Source: Marinobacter daepoensis DSM 16072 (GTDB taxonomy: Bacteria; Pseudomonadota; Gammaproteobacteria; Pseudomonadales; Oleiphilaceae). From it: a stretch of 64,000 bases of DNA. This document shows positions 17,412 through 26,069 of the stretch, piece by piece (position 1 is the stretch's first letter; the number at the start of each line of letters is the position of its first letter). Below the pieces are notes generated by a model. That model saw only the letters and a program-made list of their open reading frames with translations. It searched no databases and was not told the DNA's origin. The position numbers and the translations under genes were made by a program. The stretch lies in assembly GCF_000421165.1 (NCBI RefSeq), contig NZ_ATWI01000010.1, positions 186,001 through 250,000 on the forward strand. Direction: 5' to 3'.

Positions 17412-18698
17412 TCAATCCCTGAAGGCGATGTCACGCAGGAACAGAGCGATTTCAGGAAATGCGATGATCAGGCCTGCAGCTGCCACCAGCATGAAGATGA
17501 ACGGAGGGGTGCCCCGGATCACTTCCATATAGGGTCGCTTGAAGATTGCAATCGCAGTAAAGATGTCACAGCCAAAGGGTGGCGTGGCCGAGCCGATGGC
17601 AACCTGCAGAGTGATCAGTACGCCAACCAGAACCGGGTCCAGGCCGGTAGCCTGGATGGCTGGTGCGAAAATGGGCGTCAGAACCAGAATGACGACGATG
17701 GGGTCCACGAACATGCAGGCGACAAAAAAAGCCACACAGATAGCGATCAGAACGCCGACCGGCCCGGCTTCATTCACGCCCACCGCTTCCAGAATGCTCT
17801 GGGGGATCTGGGCAAACGAAATGATCCAGGAGAAACCGTTGCCAACGGCGACCAGAATGAAGACCACGGCGGTGATCAGACCAGTGGACTTGGCGATCTT
17901 ATAGATGTCGGTCAGTTTCAGGGAGCGGAAGACCACGAACTCCAGCAGGAAAGCGTAAAGAACGCAGACCGCGGCGGCTTCCGTCGGGCTGAAAATACCT
18001 CCGTAGATGCCGCCCACAATGATAACCGGGAACATCAGCGGCCAGGAGGCATCGCGCACCGACAGGGCCCGCTCTCTCCAGGTTGCCCTGGCCTCGGTTG
18101 GCACATCGTTCTTGTAGGCGTAGATCAGGCAGTAGACGGAGAACATCACCAGAATCAGGATGCCCGGGCCGATACCGGCAATGAACAGTTCGGCGATGGA
18201 GGTTTCTGAAATAACGCCATAAATGATCATGCCGATGCTGGGTGGAATCAGAAAGGCGATGTCACTGGCGTTAATGATCAGTGCCAGAGTGAACGGGTCT
18301 GAATAGCCGGCCTTGAGCATTTTCGGGCGTAATGGGGAGCCAACCGCGACGACCGTTGCCTGGGTGGAGCCGGAGACCGCGCCGAACAGTGTGCAGGAGG
18401 TGGCGGTGCTGATGGCGAGGCCACCTTTGATGTGGCCGATAAAGGCCATGACCATATTGATCAGGCGGTCAGCGGACTGACCCCGGGTCATGATGTCTGC
18501 GGCGAGAATGAACATCGGAACGGCGATCAACGACGCCGGCCGGATGCCACCCATCATCTGCTGGATGAATGTGCCCATCTGGCCGAAGCCGTCAAACATC
18601 ATTACAAAGCCGACCACGGCTGCGGTGGTCAGCGGTATCATCATCGGGAAGCCGAGAAGCAGCAGCCCGATCATGATGATCATCATAATTGTTGCCAT
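17412..18698 (-). CDS. teaC: Ectoine/hydroxyectoine TRAP transporter large membrane subunit TeaC
   Basis: 428-residue DctM-type protein with about 12 hydrophobic segments. The N-terminus MATIMMIIMIGLLLLGFPMM is typical, and the protein carries SGSTQATVVAVGSPLRPKML and IPPSIGMIIYGV, both conserved in DctM subunits. The C-terminal half contains ITLQVAIGSATPPFGCDIF. It forms the Na+-driven channel of the transporter with TeaB and receives substrate from TeaA. It starts 36 bp after teaB. Confidence 0.88.
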   Translation of the reverse strand: MATIMMIIMIGLLLLGFPMMIPLTTAAVVGFVMMFDGFGQMGTFIQQMMGGIRPASLIAVPMFILAADIMTRGQSADRLINMVMAFIGHIKGGLAISTATSCTLFGAVSGSTQATVVAVGSPLRPKMLKAGYSDPFTLALIINASDIAFLIPPSIGMIIYGVISETSIAELFIAGIGPGILILVMFSVYCLIYAYKNDVPTEARATWRERALSVRDASWPLMFPVIIVGGIYGGIFSPTEAAAVCVLYAFLLEFVVFRSLKLTDIYKIAKSTGLITAVVFILVAVGNGFSWIISFAQIPQSILEAVGVNEAGPVGVLIAICVAFFVACMFVDPIVVILVLTPIFAPAIQATGLDPVLVGVLITLQVAIGSATPPFGCDIFTAIAIFKRPYMEVIRGTPPFIFMLVAAAGLIIAFPEIALFLRDIAFRD

Positions 18699-18734
18699 GG
18701 TGTGTCTTTCCTTAACCTATGGATTCACGCTGCG

Positions 18735-19328
18735 TCACACTTCCGTTTCGGTGTCGGCGTAACCATCAATCACACCGGTCGACAGATAAACATCCCGGGT
18801 GGTGAAATTCTTGATGGCCGTCAGCAGGTACTGGATGCCGGTGATGGCAAAGCCCACGGGCGCCCAGATGTAGATCCACCAGATCTCAAAGCCAAGCGCT
18901 GGCAGGATTCGGCCGCGGCTGTGCAGGGTCTGGATGTATTCGAACGAGTAGTAGCACAGGAAAAACATCACCACAGACGTGAACAGGGCGATGATGATCA
19001 TCAGCACCTTACGGCCTTTGGTCGGAAAGGCGTCGTAGAGCGCTGACATCCGGATGTGGCGACCGTGCCGGGCGGCGTAGCCAATCCCTGCAAAGGTAAT
19101 CAGAATAATCAGTATCCGGTTGATTTCACCGGAAAAAAACAGGCCTTCACTGAAGACGAAGCGGGCAATGACGTTTGCGCAGGTGTTGATGGCCATCAAC
19201 AGCACGCCAGCGGCAAGCATGACGGCCTCGATTTTTGAAATCCAGACGTCGATGGTGCCCAGAAATCCGGGCAAACCGGACTCATAGTGGCCAGTATCGT
19301 CTTCGATCTCCTGGGAGTTCTCGGACAT
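18735..19328 (-). CDS. teaB: Ectoine/hydroxyectoine TRAP transporter small membrane subunit TeaB
   Basis: 197 residues with four hydrophobic segments, the DctQ topology. The N-terminal 25 residues are acidic and cytoplasmic. The second segment region ANVIARFVFSEGLFFSGEINRI matches the DctQ conserved stretch, and GYAARHGRHIRMSALYDAFP follows. It lies between teaA and teaC; a 108-bp gap with a stable hairpin separates it from teaA. Confidence 0.86.
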   Translation of the reverse strand: MSENSQEIEDDTGHYESGLPGFLGTIDVWISKIEAVMLAAGVLLMAINTCANVIARFVFSEGLFFSGEINRILIILITFAGIGYAARHGRHIRMSALYDAFPTKGRKVLMIIIALFTSVVMFFLCYYSFEYIQTLHSRGRILPALGFEIWWIYIWAPVGFAITGIQYLLTAIKNFTTRDVYLSTGVIDGYADTETEV

Positions 19329-19393
19329 GGGTTCTGCTCCAGAACATGTCGCTCCCGGCGGGACGGATCCCCGGCGGGGCGGGGTGAAAGCGG

Positions 19394-19424
19394 GGCTGCC
19401 ATTCCAAAGTCAGGGATAGCAGCC
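19394..19424 (-). terminator. Intercistronic hairpin between teaA and teaB
   Basis: Imperfect 12-bp inverted repeat GGCTGCTATCCC / GGAATGGCAGCC (minus-strand reading), 12 bp after the teaA stop. No T-run follows, so partial termination or protection of teaA mRNA is more likely than full termination. Such hairpins often raise binding-protein levels relative to membrane subunits. A second GC-rich palindromic stretch lies at about 19352-19385. Confidence 0.5.
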
Positions 19425-19436
19425 GTGAGGTGAGGT

Positions 19437-20465
19437 TCAGTCCTTCTGAACGTCTTTCAGGTCTTCCTTGAACTGCTCCAGCAGCTCTGCACCATCTTCG
19501 CCGGTCATTTCGATGAACTTCTCTTCCACCTGAGGTGCCCGGGCTCTGAACGCTTCAATCTGTTCGTCGTTCAGACGGGTCACCGTGACCTCGTCGCTGT
19601 TCGCCTGGATTTTTTCCAGCGCTTTGTCAGCCAGGCCGTCAATGTGCACGATGATTTCCTCAAAGGCGAAATCAGCGGCATCCTGAACCAGCTTCTTGTC
19701 TTCGTCAGACAGACCGTTGTAGAAGTCCTGATTGGCCATCATGGCCGTGGTGAACCAGCCGTGGCCGGTAAAGATCAGGTTCGGGGAGACTTCGTACAGT
19801 CCGCCGGACTCGATCCAGAAGATCGGGTTTTCCTGGCCCTGAATCATGTTGGTCTGAAGGGCGCCGTAAACCTCACCCCAGGGCAGAGGCGTCGGTGTGG
19901 CGCCGAAGGCTGAGTAGGTTTCAGACAGCAGGGGGTTGGTCATCACCCGGATTTTCTTGTTGCTGAACTCTTCCGGTGAGGTGACGGGCTCGTCAACCGT
20001 AACGACCATTTCGCCTTCCGGGTACATCTTCAGCAATTCCAGGCCTTTTTCGGAATAGAGTTCCGGGAAGTCTTCGTTGATCGCTTCAGATTCCCGGAAG
20101 AATTTGATGACCGTGTTCATGTCGGTTGGCATCAGGTACGGGATGAAGAAAATCTGGGCTTCGGGGATCAGCGAGCCGGTAAAGCCCGGGGACTGGTTCA
20201 CAAAATTCAGGATGCCTGCCTGGGTCTGCTCCATGATGTCGTCGGATTCGCCCAACTCACCGAAGCGATAAATCTGCAGAGTGTGGTCAGAGTTCTCTTC
20301 GATGTACGCTTTGAACTTGTAAGCGAATACGTCCTGAACGTCGCCTTCGTATTCTTCATGGGCATAGCGCCAGTTGGCTGCATTCACGGCGTTTGCTGCC
20401 GTCAGGCCGGCGAACGCCAGCGCTGAAATACCAGCCAGTTTCCTGAATTTACGTGTGCTGCTCAT
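19437..20465 (-). CDS. teaA: Ectoine/hydroxyectoine-binding periplasmic protein TeaA (TRAP DctP family)
   Basis: 342 residues with a signal peptide ending near ANAVNA. The mature sequence closely resembles my recollection of Halomonas elongata TeaA: NWRYAHEEYEGDVQDVFA, YRFGELGESDDIMEQTQ, FVNQSPGFTGSLIP, KMYPEGEMVV, GATPTPLPWGEVYG, GQENPIFWIESGGLYEV and HGWFTTAMMANQDFY. TeaA binds ectoine and hydroxyectoine with high affinity at high salt. It is the first gene of a four-gene operon with the same order as teaABCD. Assignment beyond generic DctP rests on this sequence likeness, so confidence is high but not experimental. Confidence 0.92.
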   Translation of the reverse strand: MSSTRKFRKLAGISALAFAGLTAANAVNAANWRYAHEEYEGDVQDVFAYKFKAYIEENSDHTLQIYRFGELGESDDIMEQTQAGILNFVNQSPGFTGSLIPEAQIFFIPYLMPTDMNTVIKFFRESEAINEDFPELYSEKGLELLKMYPEGEMVVTVDEPVTSPEEFSNKKIRVMTNPLLSETYSAFGATPTPLPWGEVYGALQTNMIQGQENPIFWIESGGLYEVSPNLIFTGHGWFTTAMMANQDFYNGLSDEDKKLVQDAADFAFEEIIVHIDGLADKALEKIQANSDEVTVTRLNDEQIEAFRARAPQVEEKFIEMTGEDGAELLEQFKEDLKDVQKD

Positions 20466-20606
20466 CGGGTGGTCTCCGCTCGTTATTTTACGTTAATCCA
20501 TTGTTACGCTTTTAAAGACTGGCAAAACAAAGTCGTTTTCGCAAGGAATCCGGGGAAATAACCTGTTCTGCAGGATTGGAATAACGCGAGTCGCAAGTGC
20601 ATGAAT

Positions 20607-21146
20607 TCAGGATGGATTCGGTTTTTCAAAACACGCTGAGAGAAACTTTCTGAACTCATTCGCGACCCTTTGAACGCTGTTCTCCAGCCGGTGACCGTCC
20701 GCCAGAATAAGGGTCTCAATCTGCTGTTGCCTTGCCAGTTCAATAACCGGCATTACAGGTACTACATTGTCTTGCCAGCCATGGATGAGGCACGCGTGGT
20801 GTGCGTTGAGCACCGGGTGTGATTCCGGATAGCCCGGCAGTGCGAGGGCCGGGGCGAGCATAAAACACCCCAGTACCGGTGTCCGTTCGCTGGTTCGGGC
20901 ACACACCCATCCGCCCATACTGGAGCCGGCGAGCACTGTCCGGCTCGGATCGGCCCCGGCGTCCGACATCGCCTGCGCCATTTGCTCGAGGCGCTGGCCG
21001 GGGTCTTTGGTGCTGCGATGGTCCACGGACTCTGCGTACACGCCCTCGAACTCGTCGGCGACCGCCTTCAGGGCCTGTATTTTGGTGCTTCCGGGACCGC
21101 TTTCGAGCCCGTGGGAGAGGAAAACGTAATAGTCGGGACGTGTCAT
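20607..21146 (-). CDS. Small alpha/beta-hydrolase fold protein
   Basis: 179 residues with [16 protein letters not shown] at the N-terminus (oxyanion-hole HG), nucleophile elbow GSSMGG at about 76-81, and a late Asp (HGWQDNVVP) and His (ADGHRLE), giving a plausible Ser-Asp-His triad. Size and layout match the YqiA/RBBP9-like group of small serine hydrolases. No lid domain is present. Its ATG overlaps the preceding luciferase-like gene's stop, so the two are co-translated. Substrate unknown. Confidence 0.75.
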   Translation of the reverse strand: MTRPDYYVFLSHGLESGPGSTKIQALKAVADEFEGVYAESVDHRSTKDPGQRLEQMAQAMSDAGADPSRTVLAGSSMGGWVCARTSERTPVLGCFMLAPALALPGYPESHPVLNAHHACLIHGWQDNVVPVMPVIELARQQQIETLILADGHRLENSVQRVANEFRKFLSACFEKPNPS

Positions 21147-22180
21147 GAGTCAGTTTCCCCCTGATGGCATGTGGTCTGGAACGGGGCGCCTGCTCCGCGG
21201 GTGGTGGCCAGTATATCGAGGGCCCGGCGGCGTTTGTCCGGGTCGTGAATGTCGATCGTGAACATCAGTTCGTCCACCTGGATGTCCGAGAGGAGTTCGT
21301 CCAGTTGCAGGCGAAGGTCCTGAGGGTTGCCCTGAACCTGGAGCTTCAGGAAATCCTTCACGCCGGCTTTTTCCGATGGGGACCACAGGTCGTCCATGCT
21401 CTCGACCGGGGGTTTCATCCAGAGGGGTTGTCCCCGGAACAGGGACAGAATGCGCTGGTAACTGGTGGTGGCCAGGAATCTGGCTTCTTCTTTGGATTCC
21501 GCCGGGACGGCGGGAAGCGACAGCATGGCGTAGGGCTGCTCAAGCTGCGCGGAGGGCTGGAAGTTATCCCGGTATACCCGCAGGGCTTCCCGATACAGGC
21601 GTGGTGCGAAGTGGCCGGCGAAGGCATAGGGCAGCCCCTTCAGGGCGGCCAGTTGTGCACTGTACAAGCTGGAACCCAGCAGCCAGATGGGGACGTTGGT
21701 GCCTGCCCCGGGAATGGCTTTCACGGGCTGTCCGGGCTGGAGCGGGCCCAGAAGGCTTTGCAGGCGGGCAACGTCCTCCGGGAACTGTTCAGCCCCAAGG
21801 CCATCCCTGCGCAAGGCCCGCGCGGTGATCTGGTCGGTGCCTGGAGCCCGGCCGAGACCAAGGTCGATCCGGTTCGGGTACAGGCATGCCAGAGTGCCGA
21901 ATTGTTCGGCGATGACCAGTGGCGGGTGGTTGGGCAGCATGACACCGCCGGAGCCGACCCGGAGTCGCTGGGTCTTCCCGGCAATGTGCCCCACCAGAAC
22001 CGAGGTGGCCGAACTGGAAATGCCCTCCATGTTGTGGTGTTCCGCCAACCAGAAACGGCGGAAATCGAGGGTTTCGGCGTGTTGTGCGTAACGGACGCTG
22101 TTAGCCAGCGTGGTGGCAACGGAGTCACCTTCGCGCACGGAGGCCAGTTCTAGCAGTGAGTAGGGAATGGGTGCTGGCAT
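21143..22180 (-). CDS. Luciferase-like (LLM class) flavin-dependent oxidoreductase
   Basis: 345 residues with the LLM barrel signature: [53 protein letters not shown], and [14 protein letters not shown]. These match the YhbW-type subgroup of FMN/F420-type monooxygenase-like proteins. It would use a reduced flavin supplied in trans. It is followed by an overlapping alpha/beta hydrolase; the pair might oxidise and hydrolyse one compound, but nothing identifies it. About 205 bp of non-coding DNA separates it from the divergent MscS gene. Confidence 0.85.
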   Translation of the reverse strand: MPAPIPYSLLELASVREGDSVATTLANSVRYAQHAETLDFRRFWLAEHHNMEGISSSATSVLVGHIAGKTQRLRVGSGGVMLPNHPPLVIAEQFGTLACLYPNRIDLGLGRAPGTDQITARALRRDGLGAEQFPEDVARLQSLLGPLQPGQPVKAIPGAGTNVPIWLLGSSLYSAQLAALKGLPYAFAGHFAPRLYREALRVYRDNFQPSAQLEQPYAMLSLPAVPAESKEEARFLATTSYQRILSLFRGQPLWMKPPVESMDDLWSPSEKAGVKDFLKLQVQGNPQDLRLQLDELLSDIQVDELMFTIDIHDPDKRRRALDILATTRGAGAPFQTTCHQGETDS

Positions 22181-22385
22181 GGTACTCCTGATGCTGAGCT
22201 CGGTTGATGGCGTGACCAGTCATGGAGACGGGTTGTTATGCCTTCAAGGGTAGCCCGGGAGCGCGGGAAAGAGAATCCGGCATCGGGGTGCCGGTTCTGT
22301 CGCGGGTGGAATAACCGTCTACCCTGACAGTAAGAGCTGCCGGGACAGAACGTGTTTCGGCCAGACGTTCCGAAAAGGGGCCAAA

Positions 22386-23567
22386 ATGCCTGAGAACCTG
22401 TTGGATTCCGTGCTCGCTCAGATAGAGCAAAACCTTTCAGATACTGCCCGTGCGTTCGCCAATGGCCAGAGCGACTGGAGCGAATTTGCGGTTCATATCC
22501 TCAGCCAGTTGCTGATCTCGGTGATCTATCTCGGACTGTTGATGGCGGTGTACGGCGTGCTGATCAGCCTGGCCCGCGTTGTGGTGGGCAAGCAGCGTAC
22601 GTCGCACCTCTGGTTCGTCCATGGTCGAACCGGGGTCCGGTATCTGTTCGGGTTGGGTGGGGTTCTGGTGATTATGGCTCAGTTTGGTGCGGCCCCGGAG
22701 CTGCTCAAAGCAATGGCAAGAGCGGGTCTGATGGCACTCGCTTTTTTTGTTGCCTGGTTGCTGCTTGGCCGGCTGATCCGGGATGCCATGAAGCGCTATC
22801 GGCTGGACCCTTCCATCCGGCAGCTGGTCGAAAACCTGTTTTCGGTACTTACCATCACCTTCGCCGGGGTGACCGTGTTGTCCCAGTTCGGATTTGATGT
22901 AATCTCGATTGTCGCGGGGCTGGGCATTGTCGGGATTGCGGTGGGCTTTGCCGCTCAGTCCACGCTGTCTAATTTTATTGCCGGCATTACCCTGCTGATT
23001 GAGCGCCCGTTCCGGATCGGTGACTGGGTGACCATTAACGGCCAGGACGGCAAAGTGGTGAAAATCGCTCTGAGGACCACCTGGCTGCGAACCCGGGATA
23101 ATATCTTTACCATGATCCCTAACGATAACGTCGCTTCGTCGGAGATCGTCAACTACAGCGCGGAAGGGGCTACGCGGCTGAATATTCCGGTTGGGATTGC
23201 CTACAAGGAATCGGCGAGTACCGCCCGGGAGGTGATCATGCCGGTGTTGTTTGGACACCCTGAGGTGCTTCAGTCTGCGGGCATGGAGCCGCGGGTGGTG
23301 ATGAAGAGCCTGGGGGATTCGTCGGTCGATCTTGAGGTGAAAATCTGGATCACGCCGGATAATCTGGATGTGCAGCCCGGCATCATGGCCGATGTTCTGG
23401 AGCAGATCAAAGAAGCCCTGGATGCCGCCGATATCGAGATACCGTTTCCTCATTTGCAGTTGTTTATTGATGAAGCCAAAGGGCTGGTCCCTCTGGTTGA
23501 ACCCCTTTACCCGGGCCCGGGCGACCTCAAGCCACCGCGGCCGGAATCTGGAGAAAACCATGACTGA
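22386..23567 (+). CDS. Small-conductance mechanosensitive channel, MscS family
   Basis: 393 residues. Three or so hydrophobic segments lie in the first ~185 residues. The pore helix region AGLGIVGIAVGFAAQSTLSNFIAGI is Gly/Ala-rich as in MscS TM3, and is followed by the beta domain starting LLIERPFRIGDWVTINGQDG and the C-terminal alpha/beta domain. It should release solutes at hypo-osmotic shock. It overlaps the ovothiol-type methyltransferase gene by 8 bp (ATG 23560 inside its 3' end). Confidence 0.88.
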   Translation: MPENLLDSVLAQIEQNLSDTARAFANGQSDWSEFAVHILSQLLISVIYLGLLMAVYGVLISLARVVVGKQRTSHLWFVHGRTGVRYLFGLGGVLVIMAQFGAAPELLKAMARAGLMALAFFVAWLLLGRLIRDAMKRYRLDPSIRQLVENLFSVLTITFAGVTVLSQFGFDVISIVAGLGIVGIAVGFAAQSTLSNFIAGITLLIERPFRIGDWVTINGQDGKVVKIALRTTWLRTRDNIFTMIPNDNVASSEIVNYSAEGATRLNIPVGIAYKESASTAREVIMPVLFGHPEVLQSAGMEPRVVMKSLGDSSVDLEVKIWITPDNLDVQPGIMADVLEQIKEALDAADIEIPFPHLQLFIDEAKGLVPLVEPLYPGPGDLKPPRPESGENHD

Positions 23568-24318
23568 GCCGTCAGGCTATTACGAAGACAACAACACACT
23601 GGCCCAGTATCTGGAGTTTCATTTTGGTGAAAGCTGGCACGGAGAGGCCAACTTTCCGAAAGAGCTGGTTGGGGCTGCGATGGATGCCATGAATGGTCGC
23701 GCCACGTGTCGGGCCCTGGATATCGGGTGTGCGGTGGGGCGGGGGACGCTGGAACTGGCCCGTTATTTCGATCATGTGGATGGGGTCGATTACTCGGAAA
23801 CGTTTGTCAGCAAATGCAAGGCGCTGGTTCGTGATGGGGCTGCACGCTACGCCCGGCCAGAAGAAGGTGAGCTGGTCAGCTATCAGGAACGTTCACTGTC
23901 AGGCCTTGGATTAACCGAAGCGGCCCGGCGAGTGGCCTTCCATCAGGGCGATGCCTGCAATCTTGGAAACGACTACCGCGATTATGATCTGGTCCTGGCG
24001 GGTAACCTGATTGACCGGCTTTATAAACCAGCACGGTTTCTCTGGCAGATTCATGAGCGTCTCAACGACCTGGGGTTGCTGGTCATTGCGTCGCCCTATA
24101 CCTGGCTGGAGGAATACACTCCGAAGGAAGAGTGGCTGGGAGGTTTTATGAAAGATGGCCAGCCCTATACAACACTGGACGGTCTCAAAGAGGTACTGTC
24201 CCCCCATTTCCGGTTGCTGGCAGAGCCCAGAAGCCTGCCGTTCGTGATCCGTGAGACCTGCAACAAGTTCCAGCACAGCTTTTCGGAACTGACGATCTGG
24301 GAAAAACGGCCGGAATAA
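23560..24318 (+). CDS. Stand-alone OvoM-like S-adenosylmethionine methyltransferase (putative 4-mercaptohistidine N1-methyltransferase)
   Basis: 252 residues. The SAM-binding motif ALDIGCAVGRGTLELAR is at about 52-68. The whole chain resembles the C-terminal methyltransferase domain of OvoA: YYEDNNTLAQYLEFHFG at the start, LVLAGNLIDRLYKPARFL, LLVIASPYTWLEEYTPKEEWLGGF, and the end LPFVIRETCNKFQHSFSELT. In ovothiol synthesis this domain methylates the imidazole N of 5-thiohistidine. The OvoA sulfoxide-synthase part is not in the window, so it must be elsewhere if the pathway works. Translation is probably coupled to MscS, and a terminator follows at 24411. Confidence 0.82.
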   Translation: MTEPSGYYEDNNTLAQYLEFHFGESWHGEANFPKELVGAAMDAMNGRATCRALDIGCAVGRGTLELARYFDHVDGVDYSETFVSKCKALVRDGAARYARPEEGELVSYQERSLSGLGLTEAARRVAFHQGDACNLGNDYRDYDLVLAGNLIDRLYKPARFLWQIHERLNDLGLLVIASPYTWLEEYTPKEEWLGGFMKDGQPYTTLDGLKEVLSPHFRLLAEPRSLPFVIRETCNKFQHSFSELTIWEKRPE

Positions 24319-24410
24319 GACCGGTTGTCACAAAACGGTCATGCTGATCGGTTAGAGTGCAGACTCATCAGGACGAAATGCATTGTGTTGATGCATCGTG
24401 TGATTGCTTG

Positions 24411-24438
24411 GCCGGGGGGATCTCCCCGGCTTTTTTTT
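24411..24438 (+). terminator. Rho-independent terminator after the MscS/OvoM-like pair
   Basis: GCCGGGG (24411-24417) and CCCCGGC (24424-24430) form a 7-bp stem with a 6-base loop, followed by eight Ts (24431-24438). It lies between convergent genes; the minus-strand MocR gene ends at 24467. Confidence 0.88.
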
Positions 24439-24466
24439 GCCTGCCCGTCCCATCGCAACCGGTTTG

Positions 24467-26008
24467 TTAGTCGCACAGGGCGCGCAGCACCCGCGCAAGC
24501 TCTCTGACGCCACGTTCCTGTTCATGGGGTGCGTGGGCGGCAAACCCCATCAGAAAGCCCGCCTCTTGTCTGTCCGAGGCATGCAGGGCGGTTAACCCTT
24601 GCAGATCTATTCCGGCACGGTGCGCAGATTCAATGGCGTCGCGTTCGGGGATATTCCGGGTAAAGACGCAAGGCATCTGCATGCCACCGGCCGGTACCCG
24701 AGGCTCCAGAAAGTCTGCCAGATACCTTTGGATCAGTTGCGCCAGGACGTTGCGCCGCTCGGCGTAAATGGCTCTCATGGTCCGGATATGGGCACCAAAG
24801 TGACCGCCTTCAATGAAACGTGCCAGCGTCAGCTGCGGTATCGGGGCGCTGTGCCCATCCTGCAGCGTACGGGCAACCGTCATGGGAGCGACCAGCGGTG
24901 GGGGCAAGACCAGATAGCCGATGCGAAGCCCTGGGAACAGGGATTTGGTAAAAGTGCCGATGTAGATCGTGCGCTCGTGAGGATCAAGCCCCTGAACACA
25001 GGCCGTTGGTTTTCCGGCGTAGTGAAACTCGCTGTCGTAGTCATCTTCGATAATCCAGCTCTGGTTTTGCTGAGCCCAGTCGATCACTGCCAGTCGTCGG
25101 TCCAGGGCCAGGGTCGCGCCGGTCGGAAACTGGTGTGAGGGGGTCAGGAAGACCGCCCGGGGTGGCGTTTCAGATTCCCGGGTTGTCCTGAGCAGGTGCT
25201 CCACCTGAAGACCGTCGGCATCCAGAGGAATCGGGACGCACTCCAGCCCCGCGGCTTCAAATGCTTTGCGCGCCCCGTGATACACGGGGTCTTCGATGAA
25301 GATCTGCTCGCCGGCGTCCAGCAGAACCGATGCACATAACGCCATGGCCTGTTGGGAGCTGGTCACTATCAGAACGCGCTCGGGGGTGGCGTTGGCGCCG
25401 CGTTCGAGGTTGACGTAGTCGGCGATGGCACGCCGCAAGGGCTCCATACCCTGAGGCGGGCTGTGAAGCAGAGCCCGGGTGCCATAGTCCTTCAACACCT
25501 GCCTCTCCAGCTTCTCCCAGATCTGGAGTGGAAAGTTCCGCGTTTCCGGAACGCCGGGAGCGAAAGCCCTTGGGGCCAGAAAGTCTCGAACGCCGCCCTT
25601 CCGGAATATTGCACAGCCTCGCTGGCTCAGACGCACAGGCTCATTTTCCGGGCCCGCTTTCGGGGCTTTGCGGTGTCTCGGCCGAGGCTGGATACGCTCG
25701 GAGACAAAACTGCCACTGCCAACCCGGCGCTCAATAAAGCCTTCCGAATGCAGTTGACTGTAAGCGGACTCTACCGTGTCCCGGGAGACCCCCAGTGATT
25801 TCGCAAGGGCGCGCGAGGCAGGCAGGGGTCTGCCCACGGGGATGATGCCGTCAAGGATCAGCTGCCGAATGCCCCGTTGGACTCGCGCATACAGCGGCAA
25901 GGCTTCATGGATGGGGTTGCTGACCCAGGCTTTCAGGGTTTCCAGTTGGGTATGCTTGAACAATTGGTCTGGGCCTTTGGCGAAAAGTGGCTGGGAACAT
26001 ACAGCCAT
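24467..26008 (-). CDS. MocR/PdxR-type GntR transcriptional regulator with aminotransferase-like domain
   Basis: 513 residues. An N-terminal winged helix (about 30-105; LPASRALAKSLGVSRDTVESAYSQLHSEGFIERR) joins a type I aminotransferase-like domain. The PLP lysine lies in YIGTFTKSLFPGLRIGY, preceded by IIEDDYDSEFHYAG. MocR proteins sense PLP or PLP-amino adducts. ATG 26008 is chosen; an in-frame GTG at 26047 is possible but would overlap the divergent gene's start. Only 61 bp separate it from the divergent operon, whose products are mostly PLP-binding, so that operon is the likely target. Confidence 0.85.
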   Translation of the reverse strand: MAVCSQPLFAKGPDQLFKHTQLETLKAWVSNPIHEALPLYARVQRGIRQLILDGIIPVGRPLPASRALAKSLGVSRDTVESAYSQLHSEGFIERRVGSGSFVSERIQPRPRHRKAPKAGPENEPVRLSQRGCAIFRKGGVRDFLAPRAFAPGVPETRNFPLQIWEKLERQVLKDYGTRALLHSPPQGMEPLRRAIADYVNLERGANATPERVLIVTSSQQAMALCASVLLDAGEQIFIEDPVYHGARKAFEAAGLECVPIPLDADGLQVEHLLRTTRESETPPRAVFLTPSHQFPTGATLALDRRLAVIDWAQQNQSWIIEDDYDSEFHYAGKPTACVQGLDPHERTIYIGTFTKSLFPGLRIGYLVLPPPLVAPMTVARTLQDGHSAPIPQLTLARFIEGGHFGAHIRTMRAIYAERRNVLAQLIQRYLADFLEPRVPAGGMQMPCVFTRNIPERDAIESAHRAGIDLQGLTALHASDRQEAGFLMGFAAHAPHEQERGVRELARVLRALCD

Positions 26009-26069
26009 TTTACGGCTATAAATAGGTTCCTCAACTAGCTTGTTCACCGTTCAGGAGTTTCTGTCGGCC
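26009..26069. promoter_or_regulatory. Divergent promoter region between the MocR regulator and the BenE-like operon
   Basis: A 61-bp gap must carry both promoters and any MocR site. It contains an A/T-rich core (TATAAATAGG near 26017-26026) that could supply -10 elements. No clear paired operator can be defined by eye. Evidence is positional only. Confidence 0.4.

Noticed and set aside
24378..24396. ATGCAT inverted repeat with a 7-base spacer
   Set aside because: Only 6 bp per arm and no further context; likely chance beside the real terminator at 24411.
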